From the NCBI GenBank assembly GCA_035765415.1, contig DASTXR010000083.1, positions 1-64,000 of the forward strand: a DNA stretch of 64,000 nucleotides, written 5' to 3'. Shown here in pieces: positions 16,899-25,696 of the stretch. Within the stretch, counting starts at the first letter, position 1, and every line of letters starts with the position of its first letter. The DNA comes from CADEED01 sp035765415 (lineage in GTDB: Bacteria; Pseudomonadota; Gammaproteobacteria; Steroidobacterales; Steroidobacteraceae). The notes under the pieces are model-generated. The model searched no databases. It was not told the DNA's origin and worked only from the letters and a program-made list of their open reading frames with translations. The position numbers were made by a program, and so were the translations under genes.

Positions 16899-18179
16899 GG
16901 CCTGACGGCCACTTCGGAAAGCGGCGCCCGCTGGCGCCGCCCGTAAAATGGGTGCCTCGCGGATCGGCAGGTTGATGAACGCCGCGGCCAGCGCCAGCGC
17001 GATGTCCGCATACCACATCCACGAGAAATCGCCGAAGGCCGTCAGCGCGCGTCCGCCGAGCCAGGCGCCGAAGAATCCGCCGATCTGGTGCGTGAACGTC
17101 GCGAGGCCGAACAAAGTCGCGAGGTAGCGCACGCCAAACAACTTGCCGATGAGCCCGGCGGTCGGCGGCACGGTGGCCAGCCACGTGAAGCCCAGCACGG
17201 CGGCGAATAGATAGAAGGTGAGCGCGGTCTTGGGTGCGGCGAGGTACAGCGCCACCGCCACCGCGCGGCTGAAGTACATCGCGAACAGCAGCCACTTCAT
17301 GCGCATCACGCCACCGGCCCAGCCCGCCATCAGGCTGCCCGCGACGTTGGCGAGCCCGATGATGGCCAGCGAGCCCGCCGCCACCGATGCGGGCAGGCTG
17401 CACAGCTTCACTTCACCGGGCAGGTGAGTGACGAGAAACGAGATGTGGAAACCGCAGGTGAAGAAACCCGCGTGCAGGCACCAGTAGCTGCGATCGCGCG
17501 AAGCGATCGCGAGCTGTTCGCGCATGGTGAGCGCGCTCGGCGCCGGACCGCCGACGCTGGTGGCGCGAGCCTCGTGGGCACTGCGCCTGACCAGCAGCGG
17601 TCCCGCGATGGGGATGGTGGCCAGCGCGGCGAGCGTCATGCTCCACATGGCCGCCATCCAGCCGAAGCTGGCGATCAGCAATTGATTGAGCGGCGCGAAC
17701 ACGAACTGCCCGAGGCTGCCGCCCGCGTTGACGAATCCCGCAGCGAAGGATCGCCTGTCGGCCGGCACGCGTTGTGCGACGACGCCGATGAGCACCGAGA
17801 AGCTGCCGGCGCCCGCACCGGCCGCGGTGAGTACGCCGATGGTCAGCAGCAGCGTGAACTCGCCGCTGGCGAACGGCGTCAGCGCGGTGCCGCCGGCTAA
17901 CAACAATGCGCCGGCGATGAGCACCGGCCGCGATCCGTGGCGATCGGCCAGCGCGCCGAACACCGGTTGCGCCACGCCCCACATGAGCTGGCCCACCGCC
18001 AGCGCGAAGCTCATCGCGGCGTAACCGACGTGTGTGCTCTCGATGATCGGCGCGATGTACAGCCCGAGCGACTGGCGCATGCCCATGGTGACCATGAGCA
18101 CGGCCGCGGCCGCGCACATGATGAGCAGCATGCGCCGGTTCAGCCCCGGCGCCGCCTGCGTGGCGGCGGCGTCGTTCAC
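16896..18179 (-). CDS. MFS transporter
   Basis: 427 residues with 12 predicted membrane helices. The MFS motif A region GALADRHGSRPVLI lies between helices 2 and 3, and VAQRVPADRRSFAAGFVNAGGSLGQFV is the helix 5 region. The sequence resembles oxalate/formate-antiporter-like and other monocarboxylate carriers, but the substrate is not certain. It is co-translated with the upstream cupin gene (ATGA overlap at 18176-18179). Confidence 0.85.
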   Translation of the reverse strand: MNDAAATQAAPGLNRRMLLIMCAAAAVLMVTMGMRQSLGLYIAPIIESTHVGYAAMSFALAVGQLMWGVAQPVFGALADRHGSRPVLIAGALLLAGGTALTPFASGEFTLLLTIGVLTAAGAGAGSFSVLIGVVAQRVPADRRSFAAGFVNAGGSLGQFVFAPLNQLLIASFGWMAAMWSMTLAALATIPIAGPLLVRRSAHEARATSVGGPAPSALTMREQLAIASRDRSYWCLHAGFFTCGFHISFLVTHLPGEVKLCSLPASVAAGSLAIIGLANVAGSLMAGWAGGVMRMKWLLFAMYFSRAVAVALYLAAPKTALTFYLFAAVLGFTWLATVPPTAGLIGKLFGVRYLATLFGLATFTHQIGGFFGAWLGGRALTAFGDFSWMWYADIALALAAAFINLPIREAPILRAAPAGAAFRSGRQA

Positions 18180-18652
18180 CGAGATCCGCCCGGCTTCGGC
18201 CCTTCCTTGCCAGGCGAGGTCCAGCGAAGCACGAAGTAGCTCGCCGGGCCCTCACCGGCGTTGCGCATGCCGTGCAGGTCATTCGACGCATAGAAAATGA
18301 CCGAGCCGGCCGGCGCCTTTGTCGGGACACCGTTGATGGTCGCTTCGACCACGCCCTCGCGCACGAACACCAGTTCCTCGTCGGGATGCCGGTGCGCGGC
18401 GTGTGAGGCTTTGCCGGCATCGATGGTGGTGATGTGCGTCTCGAGGCGATCCACCGTGGCGGTGACGGCATCGAAGATCGCGCGACGTTCGCCGCTCGCG
18501 GTCTTCTCGACGGGCAGCGACGGCCACGCGTAGACACCCGAAGCGAGCAGGGCGGGCTTGCCAGTCCCTTTGTCGCCTTCCTGGGCAAACACCGTGGCAA
18601 TGGCGCCGGCCGTGAGGCCGAGCATGAGAAAGGAAATTTCGCGACGCGTCAT
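18176..18652 (-). CDS. Exported cupin-domain protein
   Basis: 158 residues; the N-terminus MTRREISFLMLGLTAGAIA looks like a signal peptide (Sec or Tat). A single cupin barrel has the metal-binding set HAAHRHPDEELVFVREG and, in the second motif, HGMRNAG. It is probably a periplasmic sugar- or metabolite-binding or isomerising cupin. It is the first gene of the cupin-MFS unit; the 283 bp to the divergent marR gene hold no other convincing gene. Confidence 0.8.
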   Translation of the reverse strand: MTRREISFLMLGLTAGAIATVFAQEGDKGTGKPALLASGVYAWPSLPVEKTASGERRAIFDAVTATVDRLETHITTIDAGKASHAAHRHPDEELVFVREGVVEATINGVPTKAPAGSVIFYASNDLHGMRNAGEGPASYFVLRWTSPGKEGPKPGGSR

Positions 18653-18860
18653 TCGGTCTCCCCGGCTGCGTTATTGAGCGTTGGGATGCGGATGATCGGC
18701 GACGATGCGCGCGCGGCGCCAGAGACAGTTCACGCGGATTTCTATCCGGCTGTTAAGCGCACCTATTCCATCGTCGAACCCGGGGCGCCGTCTGACGGAA
18801 ATCCCTTTGCCAATCAGCACACTGGCGCATGGGCAGGGTTTCTCCGAGGAGATTGACCCT

Positions 18861-18886
18861 GCAATATTTGCCTTGACAACTATTGC
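18861..18886. promoter_or_regulatory. Candidate MarR operator/promoter
   Basis: GCAATA (18861-18866) and TATTGC (18881-18886) form a perfect 6-base inverted repeat separated by 14 bases; TTGACA (18873-18878), a consensus -35 box, lies between them. The site is 50 bases before the MarR ATG, a usual place for autorepression of a marR-RND operon. I do not see a good -10 box. Confidence 0.4.
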
Positions 18887-18935
18887 GCTGAAACGGAAAG
18901 CTACGCGCCTCCCCAACCCCACAGATCGAGATCCC

Positions 18936-19430
18936 ATGAGCGCCACCGCACGACGCATCCGCGAAAACACCGATCCGGTGCCGCCGCCCGAAGACGACGT
19001 GCATCGCATGATCTGCCGCCAGTTGAAGCAGGTGATGAGCTCGCTGGTGCGCCGCGTGGACCTGCACATGCAGCCCCTCGAGCTCACCGGCATGCAGTGG
19101 GAACCCGTGCTCATGTTGTGGCTCAAACGTGCAGACACCGTCGCGGGGCTGGCGCGCGTGAGCCAGATGGGCGTGGCGTCGATGACGCGCATGCTCGACC
19201 GTCTCGAAGAGAAGGAGCTGCTGCGCCGCGAACGCAGCGAGCTCGACCGGCGCGTGGTCAACCTGCACCTCACGCCCAAGGGAAAGAAGGCCGCTTCGAA
19301 GATCTGGCCGATCGTGGTCGAAGGCATGCACGTACATCTCGATGGTTTCAGGAAAGACGAACTGGCCATGCTCAACGAATTGTTGGGCCGCATGCTGGCC
19401 AATGGAGCACGCGATGCTGACAAGAAATAA
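18936..19430 (+). CDS. MarR-family regulator of the adjacent RND pump
   Basis: 164 residues from the ATG at 18936. The winged helix includes ADTVAGLARVSQMGVASMTRMLDRLEEKELL and the wing RERSELDRRVVNLHLTPKGK, which is the classic MarR block. Its 3' end overlaps the start of the membrane-fusion gene by 17 bases, so regulator and pump are co-expressed, and it most likely represses this operon until a ligand binds. Confidence 0.88.
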   Translation: MSATARRIRENTDPVPPPEDDVHRMICRQLKQVMSSLVRRVDLHMQPLELTGMQWEPVLMLWLKRADTVAGLARVSQMGVASMTRMLDRLEEKELLRRERSELDRRVVNLHLTPKGKKAASKIWPIVVEGMHVHLDGFRKDELAMLNELLGRMLANGARDADKK

Positions 19431-20598
19431 CGCAATCGGAATCCCGGGTCTCGTCATCGCGGTCGCGCTGCTGGTCGCCTGTGGCAAGGACGCGGGCGGG
19501 CCGCCGCCGCTGCCCGAAGTGAAAGTCCTCACGCTGGCGCCGCGCTCCATCGCCATCACCGACCAGTTGCCGGGGCGCACCACCGCCTATCGCGTGGCCG
19601 AAGTGCGGCCGCAGGTCACGGGCATCGTGCAGAAGCGCCTGTTCGTCGAAGGCGGCGAGGTCAAGGCGGGCGAGCAGTTGTTCCAGATCGATGCCGGCAG
19701 CTATCGCGCCGCGCTCAGCTCCGCGCAGGCGGCGCTCAAGCGCGCCGAGGCGCAGGCCGTCACCGCCAAACTACTCCAGGAACGTTATGCGCCGCTGATC
19801 GCCGCGAACGCCGTCTCGCAGCAGGAGAACGACGAGGCCATCGCCGCGCGCGCGCGCGCCGAGGCGGACGTGGCCGAAGCCCGCGCCGCGGTCGATACGG
19901 CGCGCATCAACGTGGTGTACACGCAGGTCCTGTCGCCCATCACCGGGCGCATCGGGCGGGCACTGGTGACCGAAGGCGCGCTGGTGACGTCCGCGCAGCA
20001 GAATGCGCTGGCGACCGTGCAGCAGCTGGATCCCATCTACGTCGACATCACGCAATCGTCCACCGAGCTGCTGCGCCTGCAGCGCCAGCTCGCCAGCGGT
20101 GAGCTGGTGGCCACCGACAAACACGAAGCCGAAGTCAGCCTGACGCTCGAAGACGGCACGTCCTACGCCGAGCGCGGCCGTCTCAAGGTCTCCGAAGTGT
20201 CCGTGGACCCGAGCACCGGATCCGTCCTGCTGCGCGCGGTGTTCCCGAACCCGCAGCGCGAGCTGCTGCCCGGCATGTTCGTGCGCGCGCAGCTCGCGCG
20301 CGGCACACGCTCCGCGGCGCTGCTGGTGCCGCAACGTGGCGTGTCGCGCAATTCGCGTGGTGAGGCCACGGTCATGCTGGTGGGCAGCGACGACAAGGTG
20401 AGTGAACGCGTGGTCATTGCCGATCGCGCCATCAACGGCGAATGGCTCATCACGTCCGGCCTCGCGGCCGGCGACCGCGTGGTGCTCGACGGGTTGCAGA
20501 AAATCAAGCCGGGCGTGGCCGTCAAAGCCGTGCCCGCCGAAGAGCAGATGAACGCCGTGATGCAGGCGGGCGCCGTTTCCGAAGTCGTGAAGCGCTAG
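19414..20598 (+). CDS. RND efflux periplasmic adaptor (membrane-fusion) lipoprotein, AcrA/MexA type
   Basis: 394 residues from the ATG at 19414, giving a lipoprotein signal with lipobox LVAC. The order is barrel-sandwich hybrid (PQVTGIVQKRLFVEGGEVKAGEQLFQID split around a long coiled coil rich in Ala/Arg/Glu), then VLSPITGRIGRALVTEGALV and the beta-barrel (VSVDPSTGSVLLRAVFPNP, LLPGMFVRAQL). It links the inner-membrane pump to the outer-membrane channel encoded downstream. Confidence 0.92.
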   Translation: MLTRNNAIGIPGLVIAVALLVACGKDAGGPPPLPEVKVLTLAPRSIAITDQLPGRTTAYRVAEVRPQVTGIVQKRLFVEGGEVKAGEQLFQIDAGSYRAALSSAQAALKRAEAQAVTAKLLQERYAPLIAANAVSQQENDEAIAARARAEADVAEARAAVDTARINVVYTQVLSPITGRIGRALVTEGALVTSAQQNALATVQQLDPIYVDITQSSTELLRLQRQLASGELVATDKHEAEVSLTLEDGTSYAERGRLKVSEVSVDPSTGSVLLRAVFPNPQRELLPGMFVRAQLARGTRSAALLVPQRGVSRNSRGEATVMLVGSDDKVSERVVIADRAINGEWLITSGLAAGDRVVLDGLQKIKPGVAVKAVPAEEQMNAVMQAGAVSEVVKR

Positions 20599-20616
20599 CG
20601 CCCGGGGATCCGCAGC

Positions 20617-23600
20617 ATGCTTTCGCGTTTCTTCATCGACCGGCCCATCTTCGCGTGGGTCATCGCCATCATCACCATGATCGCCGGCGGCCTTTCGGTG
20701 TTCGGCCTGCCGGTGCGCCAGTATCCGGCCATCGCCCCGCCCACCGTCGGCATCAGCGTCAGCTATCCGGGCGCGTCGGCGCAGACCGTGCAGGACACGG
20801 TCATCCAGGTGATCGAGCAGCAGCTGAACGGCATCGACAACCTGACCTACATCTCCTCCGAAGCGAATTCCGACGGCACCGCGGTCATCACGCTGACGTT
20901 CACCCAGGGCACGGTCCCCGACGTGGCGCAGGTGCAGGTGCAGAACAAGCTGCAGCTCGCGTTGCCGCTGCTGCCGCAGGAGGTCCAGCAGTCCGGTGTT
21001 CGCGTGAACAAGCCGGCGCGCAACTTCCTCGTGGTGATGGGTTTCATCTCCGCCGACAACAGCATGAGCAACGAGGATCTCACCGACTACGTTGCGACCA
21101 ATCTTCTCGATCCGCTGAATCGCACACCCGGCGTCGGCGACGTCACCATCTTCGGCGCGCAGTACGCCATGCGCATCTGGCTGGATCCGGCCAGGCTCAA
21201 CAACTACGGCCTCACTACCGGAGACGTGGTCGCCGCCATCCGCGCGCAGAACGTGCAGGTGTCGGTGGGCTCCATCGGCGGCCTGCCGGCGGCGCCCGGC
21301 CAGGCGATCGCCGCCAGCATCATCGGCCCCACGCGCATGTCCTCGCCCGAGGAGTTCCGCAACATCCTGCTGCGCGTCAATGCCGACGGCTCGCAGGTGC
21401 GCGTGGGCGACGTGGGGCGTGTCGGCCTCAATTCGGAAAGTTACATCCGCGACACCAAGTACAACGGCAAGCCCGCCGCCGGTGTCGCCATCCGCCTCGC
21501 CGCCGGGCAGAACGCGCTCGACACGATGGCCGCCATCCACGAAACCATCGGCCGGCTGCAACCGTTCTTTCCGCGCGGGCTCGAAGTGCAGTACCCGCTC
21601 GACACCACGCCGTTCGTGCGCACCTCCATCCTCGAGGTGGTCAAGACGCTGTTCGAAGCGGTGGTGCTGGTGTTCCTGGTCATGTACCTGTTCCTGCAGA
21701 ACGCGCGCGCCACGCTCATCCCGACCATCGCCGTGCCGGTGGTGTTGTTAGGCACGTTCGGCGTGCTCGCGGCCTTCGGTTTCTCGATCAACACGCTGAC
21801 CATGTTCGGCATGGCGCTGTCGATCGGCCTGCTGGTGGACGACGCCATCGTGGTGGTGGAGAACGTCGAGCGCGTCATGGCCGAAGAGGGCCTTTCGCCA
21901 CGTGAAGCCACGCGCAAGTCCATGGACCAGATCACCGGGGCGCTGGTCGCCATCGCGCTGGTGCTGGCCGCGGTGTTCGTGCCCATGGCGTTCTTCGGCG
22001 GCTCCATCGGCGTCATCTATCGCCAGTTCTCCATCACGCTGGTGTCGGCCATGGGCCTGTCGGTGCTGGTGGCGCTCATCCTCACGCCGGCGCTGTGCGC
22101 CACCATCCTCAAGCCGCTCCCCGCCGGTGGGCACGTCAAACATCGCGGGTTCTTCGGCTGGTTCAACCGCGTGTTCGACAATGGGCGCGGCAAACACGAG
22201 CGCGGGCTCACCGCGATGCTCGCGCATCCGGGACGTTCGATGCTGGTGTTCGCCGCCATTGTGTTAGTGACCGGGCTGCTGTTCTCGCGCATTCCTTCGT
22301 CGTTCCTGCCGCCCGAAGATCCCGGGTTTGCCTATGGCCAGGTGCAGACGCCGCCCGGCGCCTCCAAGGAACGCACCTGGGCCGCGCTGGACAAGGCGCA
22401 GGAGTATCTGATCAACGACGAGAAAGACGTGGTCGAAGGCGTGCTCACGGTCAACGGCTTCAACTTCGCGGGCACGGGCCAGAACTCCGGCCTCATCTTC
22501 ATCAAGCTCAAGGACTGGGACGAACGCAAGAAGGACTCGCAGTCCATGCAGGCCTTCCTGGCGCGCACCAACAAGTTCTTCGCGAGCATCACCGAAGCGA
22601 ACGTCATCGCGGTGCCGCCGCCGGCGGTGCTGGAGCTCGGCAACACCGCGGGCTTCGATCTCATGCTGCAGAATCGTGGCGGCCTGCCGCGCGCCGACTT
22701 CCTGGCCGCGCGCAACCAGTTGTTAGGCGAGGCGGCGAAGAACCCGGTGCTGGTCAACGTGCGCCCGAACGGCGTCGAGGACGCCCCGCAGTTCAAGCTC
22801 GACATCGACCGCGAGAAGGCGAGCGCGCTGGGCCTGTCCATCGCCGACGTGAACCAGACGCTGCAGACCGGGTGGGCGTCCACCTACGTGAACGACTTCA
22901 TCGATCGCGGCCGCGTCAAGCGTGTGTACGTGCAGGGCGATCCGCAGTCGCGCATGCAGCCGGAGGATCTCAACCGCTGGTACGTGCGCAACAACCAGGG
23001 AAACATGGTGCCGTTCTCGGCGTTCGGCCGCGGCGAATGGACTTATGGCCCGCAGAAGCTGCTGCGCTTCAACGGCGTGCCGGCGTTCCAGATCCAGGGT
23101 GCCCCGGCGCCCGGACACAGCTCCGGCGAAGCCATGCAGGCCATGGAGGAAATCGTCGCCAAACTACCCGCGGGCGTGGGCCTGGAGTGGAACGGCCTGT
23201 CATACGAAGAGAAGAAATCCGGATCGCAGGCGCCGATGTTGTACGTGTTGTCCATTGCCATCGTTTTCCTGTGCCTGGCCGCGTTGTACGAGAGCTGGTC
23301 GATTCCCGCGACGGTGCTGCTGGTCGTGCCGCTCGGCGTGCTCGGCGCGGTGCTGGCAACACTCTCGCGCGGGCTCACCAACGACGCGTATTTCCAGGTC
23401 GGCCTGCTCGTGACCGTGGGCCTCGCCGCCAAGAACGCCATCCTCATCGTGGAATTCGCGAAGGAGGGCTTCGATCGCGGCGACGGGCTCGTGGAATCGG
23501 TGATGCACGCCGCCAAGCAGCGCCTGCGCCCCATCATCATGACCTCGCTGGCGTTCATGTCGGGCGTGTTGCCGCTCGCGCTGTCGAGCGGCGCCGGTTC

Positions 23601-23778
23601 CGGCGCGCAGCACGCCGTGGGCACGGGTGTCATCGGCGGCATGCTGGCGGCGACTTTCCTGGCGGTGTTTTTCGTGCCCGTGTTCTTCGTCGTGATCCTG
23701 CGTTACTTCAAGGTGAAGCCGGTGACCATGAAAGTCGATGAAACGCCGGCAGACGTGCCGTATGCGGGGGCCACGTGA
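20617..23778 (+). CDS. RND multidrug efflux permease (HAE1, AcrB/MexB type)
   Basis: 1053 residues, the usual length. It starts MLSRFFIDRPIFAWVIAI and keeps the proton-relay residues: the Asp-Asp pair in LSIGLLVDDAIVVVENVER and the lysine in VGLAAKNAILIVEFAKEGF. The two large periplasmic loops and 12 membrane helices are in place. It exports hydrophobic drugs or metabolites by proton antiport. It lies 18 bp after the adaptor and overlaps the channel gene by four bases. Confidence 0.95.
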   Translation: MLSRFFIDRPIFAWVIAIITMIAGGLSVFGLPVRQYPAIAPPTVGISVSYPGASAQTVQDTVIQVIEQQLNGIDNLTYISSEANSDGTAVITLTFTQGTVPDVAQVQVQNKLQLALPLLPQEVQQSGVRVNKPARNFLVVMGFISADNSMSNEDLTDYVATNLLDPLNRTPGVGDVTIFGAQYAMRIWLDPARLNNYGLTTGDVVAAIRAQNVQVSVGSIGGLPAAPGQAIAASIIGPTRMSSPEEFRNILLRVNADGSQVRVGDVGRVGLNSESYIRDTKYNGKPAAGVAIRLAAGQNALDTMAAIHETIGRLQPFFPRGLEVQYPLDTTPFVRTSILEVVKTLFEAVVLVFLVMYLFLQNARATLIPTIAVPVVLLGTFGVLAAFGFSINTLTMFGMALSIGLLVDDAIVVVENVERVMAEEGLSPREATRKSMDQITGALVAIALVLAAVFVPMAFFGGSIGVIYRQFSITLVSAMGLSVLVALILTPALCATILKPLPAGGHVKHRGFFGWFNRVFDNGRGKHERGLTAMLAHPGRSMLVFAAIVLVTGLLFSRIPSSFLPPEDPGFAYGQVQTPPGASKERTWAALDKAQEYLINDEKDVVEGVLTVNGFNFAGTGQNSGLIFIKLKDWDERKKDSQSMQAFLARTNKFFASITEANVIAVPPPAVLELGNTAGFDLMLQNRGGLPRADFLAARNQLLGEAAKNPVLVNVRPNGVEDAPQFKLDIDREKASALGLSIADVNQTLQTGWASTYVNDFIDRGRVKRVYVQGDPQSRMQPEDLNRWYVRNNQGNMVPFSAFGRGEWTYGPQKLLRFNGVPAFQIQGAPAPGHSSGEAMQAMEEIVAKLPAGVGLEWNGLSYEEKKSGSQAPMLYVLSIAIVFLCLAALYESWSIPATVLLVVPLGVLGAVLATLSRGLTNDAYFQVGLLVTVGLAAKNAILIVEFAKEGFDRGDGLVESVMHAAKQRLRPIIMTSLAFMSGVLPLALSSGAGSGAQHAVGTGVIGGMLAATFLAVFFVPVFFVVILRYFKVKPVTMKVDETPADVPYAGAT

Positions 23779-25193
23779 GCGCGCGCGTGTTCGTTCGCAG
23801 TGCCGTCTTCTTCGCGTCCATGGCGCTCGGCGCCTGCACGATGGCTCCGCGTCATGAACAGCCGGCCGCTCCCATCGCGCCTGCGTTCGAACATGCCGAG
23901 GGGTCGGCGGCTGCGCCGGTGGCGCCGCCCGCCGGTGACATCGGCTGGAAGGAATTCTTCCCCGATCCTGAATTGCAGGACCTGCTGGCGCGCGCGCTGG
24001 CTAACAACCGGGATCTGCGCATCGCCACGCTCAACGTCGAGGCGGCGCGCGCCCAGTACCGCATCCAGCGCGCCGAGCTCGTGCCGGCCATCGACGCGCA
24101 GGGCGACTCGACGAACGCGCGCGTTCCGGCGAGCCTGTCGCGCTCCGGACAGAGCGAGCTCACGCGCACCTATTCCGCCGGCATCGGCGTGTCGGCATTC
24201 GAGCTCGACCTGTTCGGGCGGGTGCGCAGCCTGCGCCGCGCGGCGCTCGAGGACTATTTCCGTCTCGAGGAGACGCGCACCGCGGTGCAGCTGCTGCTGG
24301 TGTCCGAAGTCGCCAATGCCTGGCTCACGTTGATCGCGGACCAGGAACTGCTGCGCCTCGCGTACGAAACGCGCGACAGCCAGCGCAAATCCTACGATCT
24401 GACCAAGCTGCGTTTCGAGGCGGGCGTCTCCAGCGAAGTGGAGCTGCATCGTTCCGAGAGTCCGTGGCGCGAAGCGGAAGTGGACATCGCGCAGCAGACG
24501 CGCCGCGTGGCGCAGGATCGCAATGCACTGGCGTTGCTGGTCGGCGAGCCGCTGCCCGCCGAGGTGGCCGCCGGCGAACACGCCATCGACGCGCAGACAT
24601 TCGCGAAGACCTTGCCCGCCGGCCTCCCGGCGGAGTTGCTGGTGCGCCGTCCCGACGTGCGCGCCGCCGAACACGCGCTCAAGGCGGCCAACGCCGACAT
24701 CGGCGCCGCGCGCGCGGCGTTCTTCCCGAGCATCGAGCTCACCGGCTTCTATGGCCAGGCCAGCAACGATCTGTCCTCGCTGTTCCAGTCCGGGCATACG
24801 GCGTGGAGTTTCACGCCGCAGATAAATCTGCCGATATTTTCGGGCGGCGCCAACCTCGCCGCGCTGGACCTCGCCAACGTGCGCAAGCGCATCGAGATCG
24901 CGCGTTACGAGCAATCCATCCAGATCGCCTTCCGCGAAGTGGCCGATGCCCTGGTCACACGCGCCACGCTCGACGACCAGTTGCGTGCGCAGGAAGCATT
25001 GACGCGCGCCAGCGACTCCAGCTACCGGCTCGCGGACCAGCGTTACCGCGGTGGCGTGGATAGTTACCTGAGCTCGCTGATCGCGCAGCGCGACCTCTAC
25101 ACCGCGCAGCGCCAGCTCATCGTGACGCGGCTCGCGGGTGCGGTGAACCTCGTGCAGCTCTACACGACGCTGGGCGGGGGCTGGAAGGAGTAA
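23775..25193 (+). CDS. RND efflux outer-membrane channel lipoprotein (NodT/OprM family)
   Basis: 472 residues starting at a GTG that overlaps the permease stop (GTGA). Lipoprotein signal with lipobox LGAC. NodT-family features include WKEFFPDPELQDLLARALANN, the IGVSAFELDLFGRV motif and LPAELLVRRPDVRAAEHALK. It forms the outer-membrane duct of the tripartite pump. A perfect 48-bp palindrome begins one base after its stop codon. Confidence 0.92.
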   Translation: MSARVFVRSAVFFASMALGACTMAPRHEQPAAPIAPAFEHAEGSAAAPVAPPAGDIGWKEFFPDPELQDLLARALANNRDLRIATLNVEAARAQYRIQRAELVPAIDAQGDSTNARVPASLSRSGQSELTRTYSAGIGVSAFELDLFGRVRSLRRAALEDYFRLEETRTAVQLLLVSEVANAWLTLIADQELLRLAYETRDSQRKSYDLTKLRFEAGVSSEVELHRSESPWREAEVDIAQQTRRVAQDRNALALLVGEPLPAEVAAGEHAIDAQTFAKTLPAGLPAELLVRRPDVRAAEHALKAANADIGAARAAFFPSIELTGFYGQASNDLSSLFQSGHTAWSFTPQINLPIFSGGANLAALDLANVRKRIEIARYEQSIQIAFREVADALVTRATLDDQLRAQEALTRASDSSYRLADQRYRGGVDSYLSSLIAQRDLYTAQRQLIVTRLAGAVNLVQLYTTLGGGWKE

Positions 25194-25194
25194 G

Positions 25195-25242
25195 AAATGG
25201 GGACATTCCTGATTTGCTAGCAAATCAGGAATGTCCCCATTT
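25195..25242. terminator. Perfect 48-bp palindrome between convergent genes (REP-type, probable bidirectional terminator)
   Basis: Each 24-base arm reads AAATGGGGACATTCCTGATT followed by TGCT, meeting at the centre GCTAGC without a loop. The ends give AAAT/ATTT tails but no long T run, so it could serve as a two-way terminator or, cruciform, as a transposon-like REP end. It begins right after the OprM-type gene and its last two bases are part of the stop of the receiver gene. An arm of the same sequence occurs alone at 204-239. Confidence 0.7.
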
Positions 25243-25645
25243 ATCCGAGCAGCAGCGCGCTCAGCACGGTCGGTTCGACGGGCTTGGTGAAGTGGTGATC
25301 GAACCCCGACGCCATCGCGCGATCCTTGTCGGCCTTCTGCCCCCAGCCGGTGACGGCTACCAGGGTCACGTCCTGCCCACCGTTCAGCTCACGAATGCGT
25401 TTCGCCACCTCGTGGCCTGAAAGGCCGGGCATGCCGATGTCGAGTATCACGACCTCGGGCCGCTCGCGCGTGAACATGTCCACCGCTTCGAGTCCGTCGG
25501 TGGCCACGTACACTTCATGACCATCGAGCCGCAGCAGCATTGCCAGCGTTTCGCCGGCGTCGCGATTGTCATCCGCCACGAGAACGCGCCGCAGGCGGCG
25601 CGCGGAGTTGTTAGCGTCGGATCTCGCGTTGATCTGGGCTGGCAT
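25241..25645 (-). CDS. Single-domain response regulator (CheY-like receiver)
   Basis: 134 residues from the ATG at 25645; a TTG at 25684 would add 13 residues. The receiver landmarks are complete: the acidic pair in VLVADDNRDAG, the phospho-accepting Asp in VVILDIGMPGLSG, the Thr in VAVTGWGQ and the Lys in HHFTKPVEP. There is no output domain. The FDHHFTKPVEP end resembles receivers that act with hybrid kinases or on flagellar or chemotaxis-like targets. No kinase adjoins it; the orphan kinase at 38527 or the hybrid kinase at 54115 are possible partners only by guess. Confidence 0.8.
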   Translation of the reverse strand: MPAQINARSDANNSARRLRRVLVADDNRDAGETLAMLLRLDGHEVYVATDGLEAVDMFTRERPEVVILDIGMPGLSGHEVAKRIRELNGGQDVTLVAVTGWGQKADKDRAMASGFDHHFTKPVEPTVLSALLLG

Positions 25646-25696
25646 GGCGCCGCCGATTAAGACCGCTGCCGCAGAACAGCGCAAGACAGACGATTC

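Noticed and set aside
19771..21561. Long open frame (about 600 codons) on the minus strand opposite the RND genes
   Set aside because: The plus strand encodes unmistakable adaptor and permease proteins there; high G+C gives long antisense frames, and the antisense product is His/Arg-rich without any family pattern.
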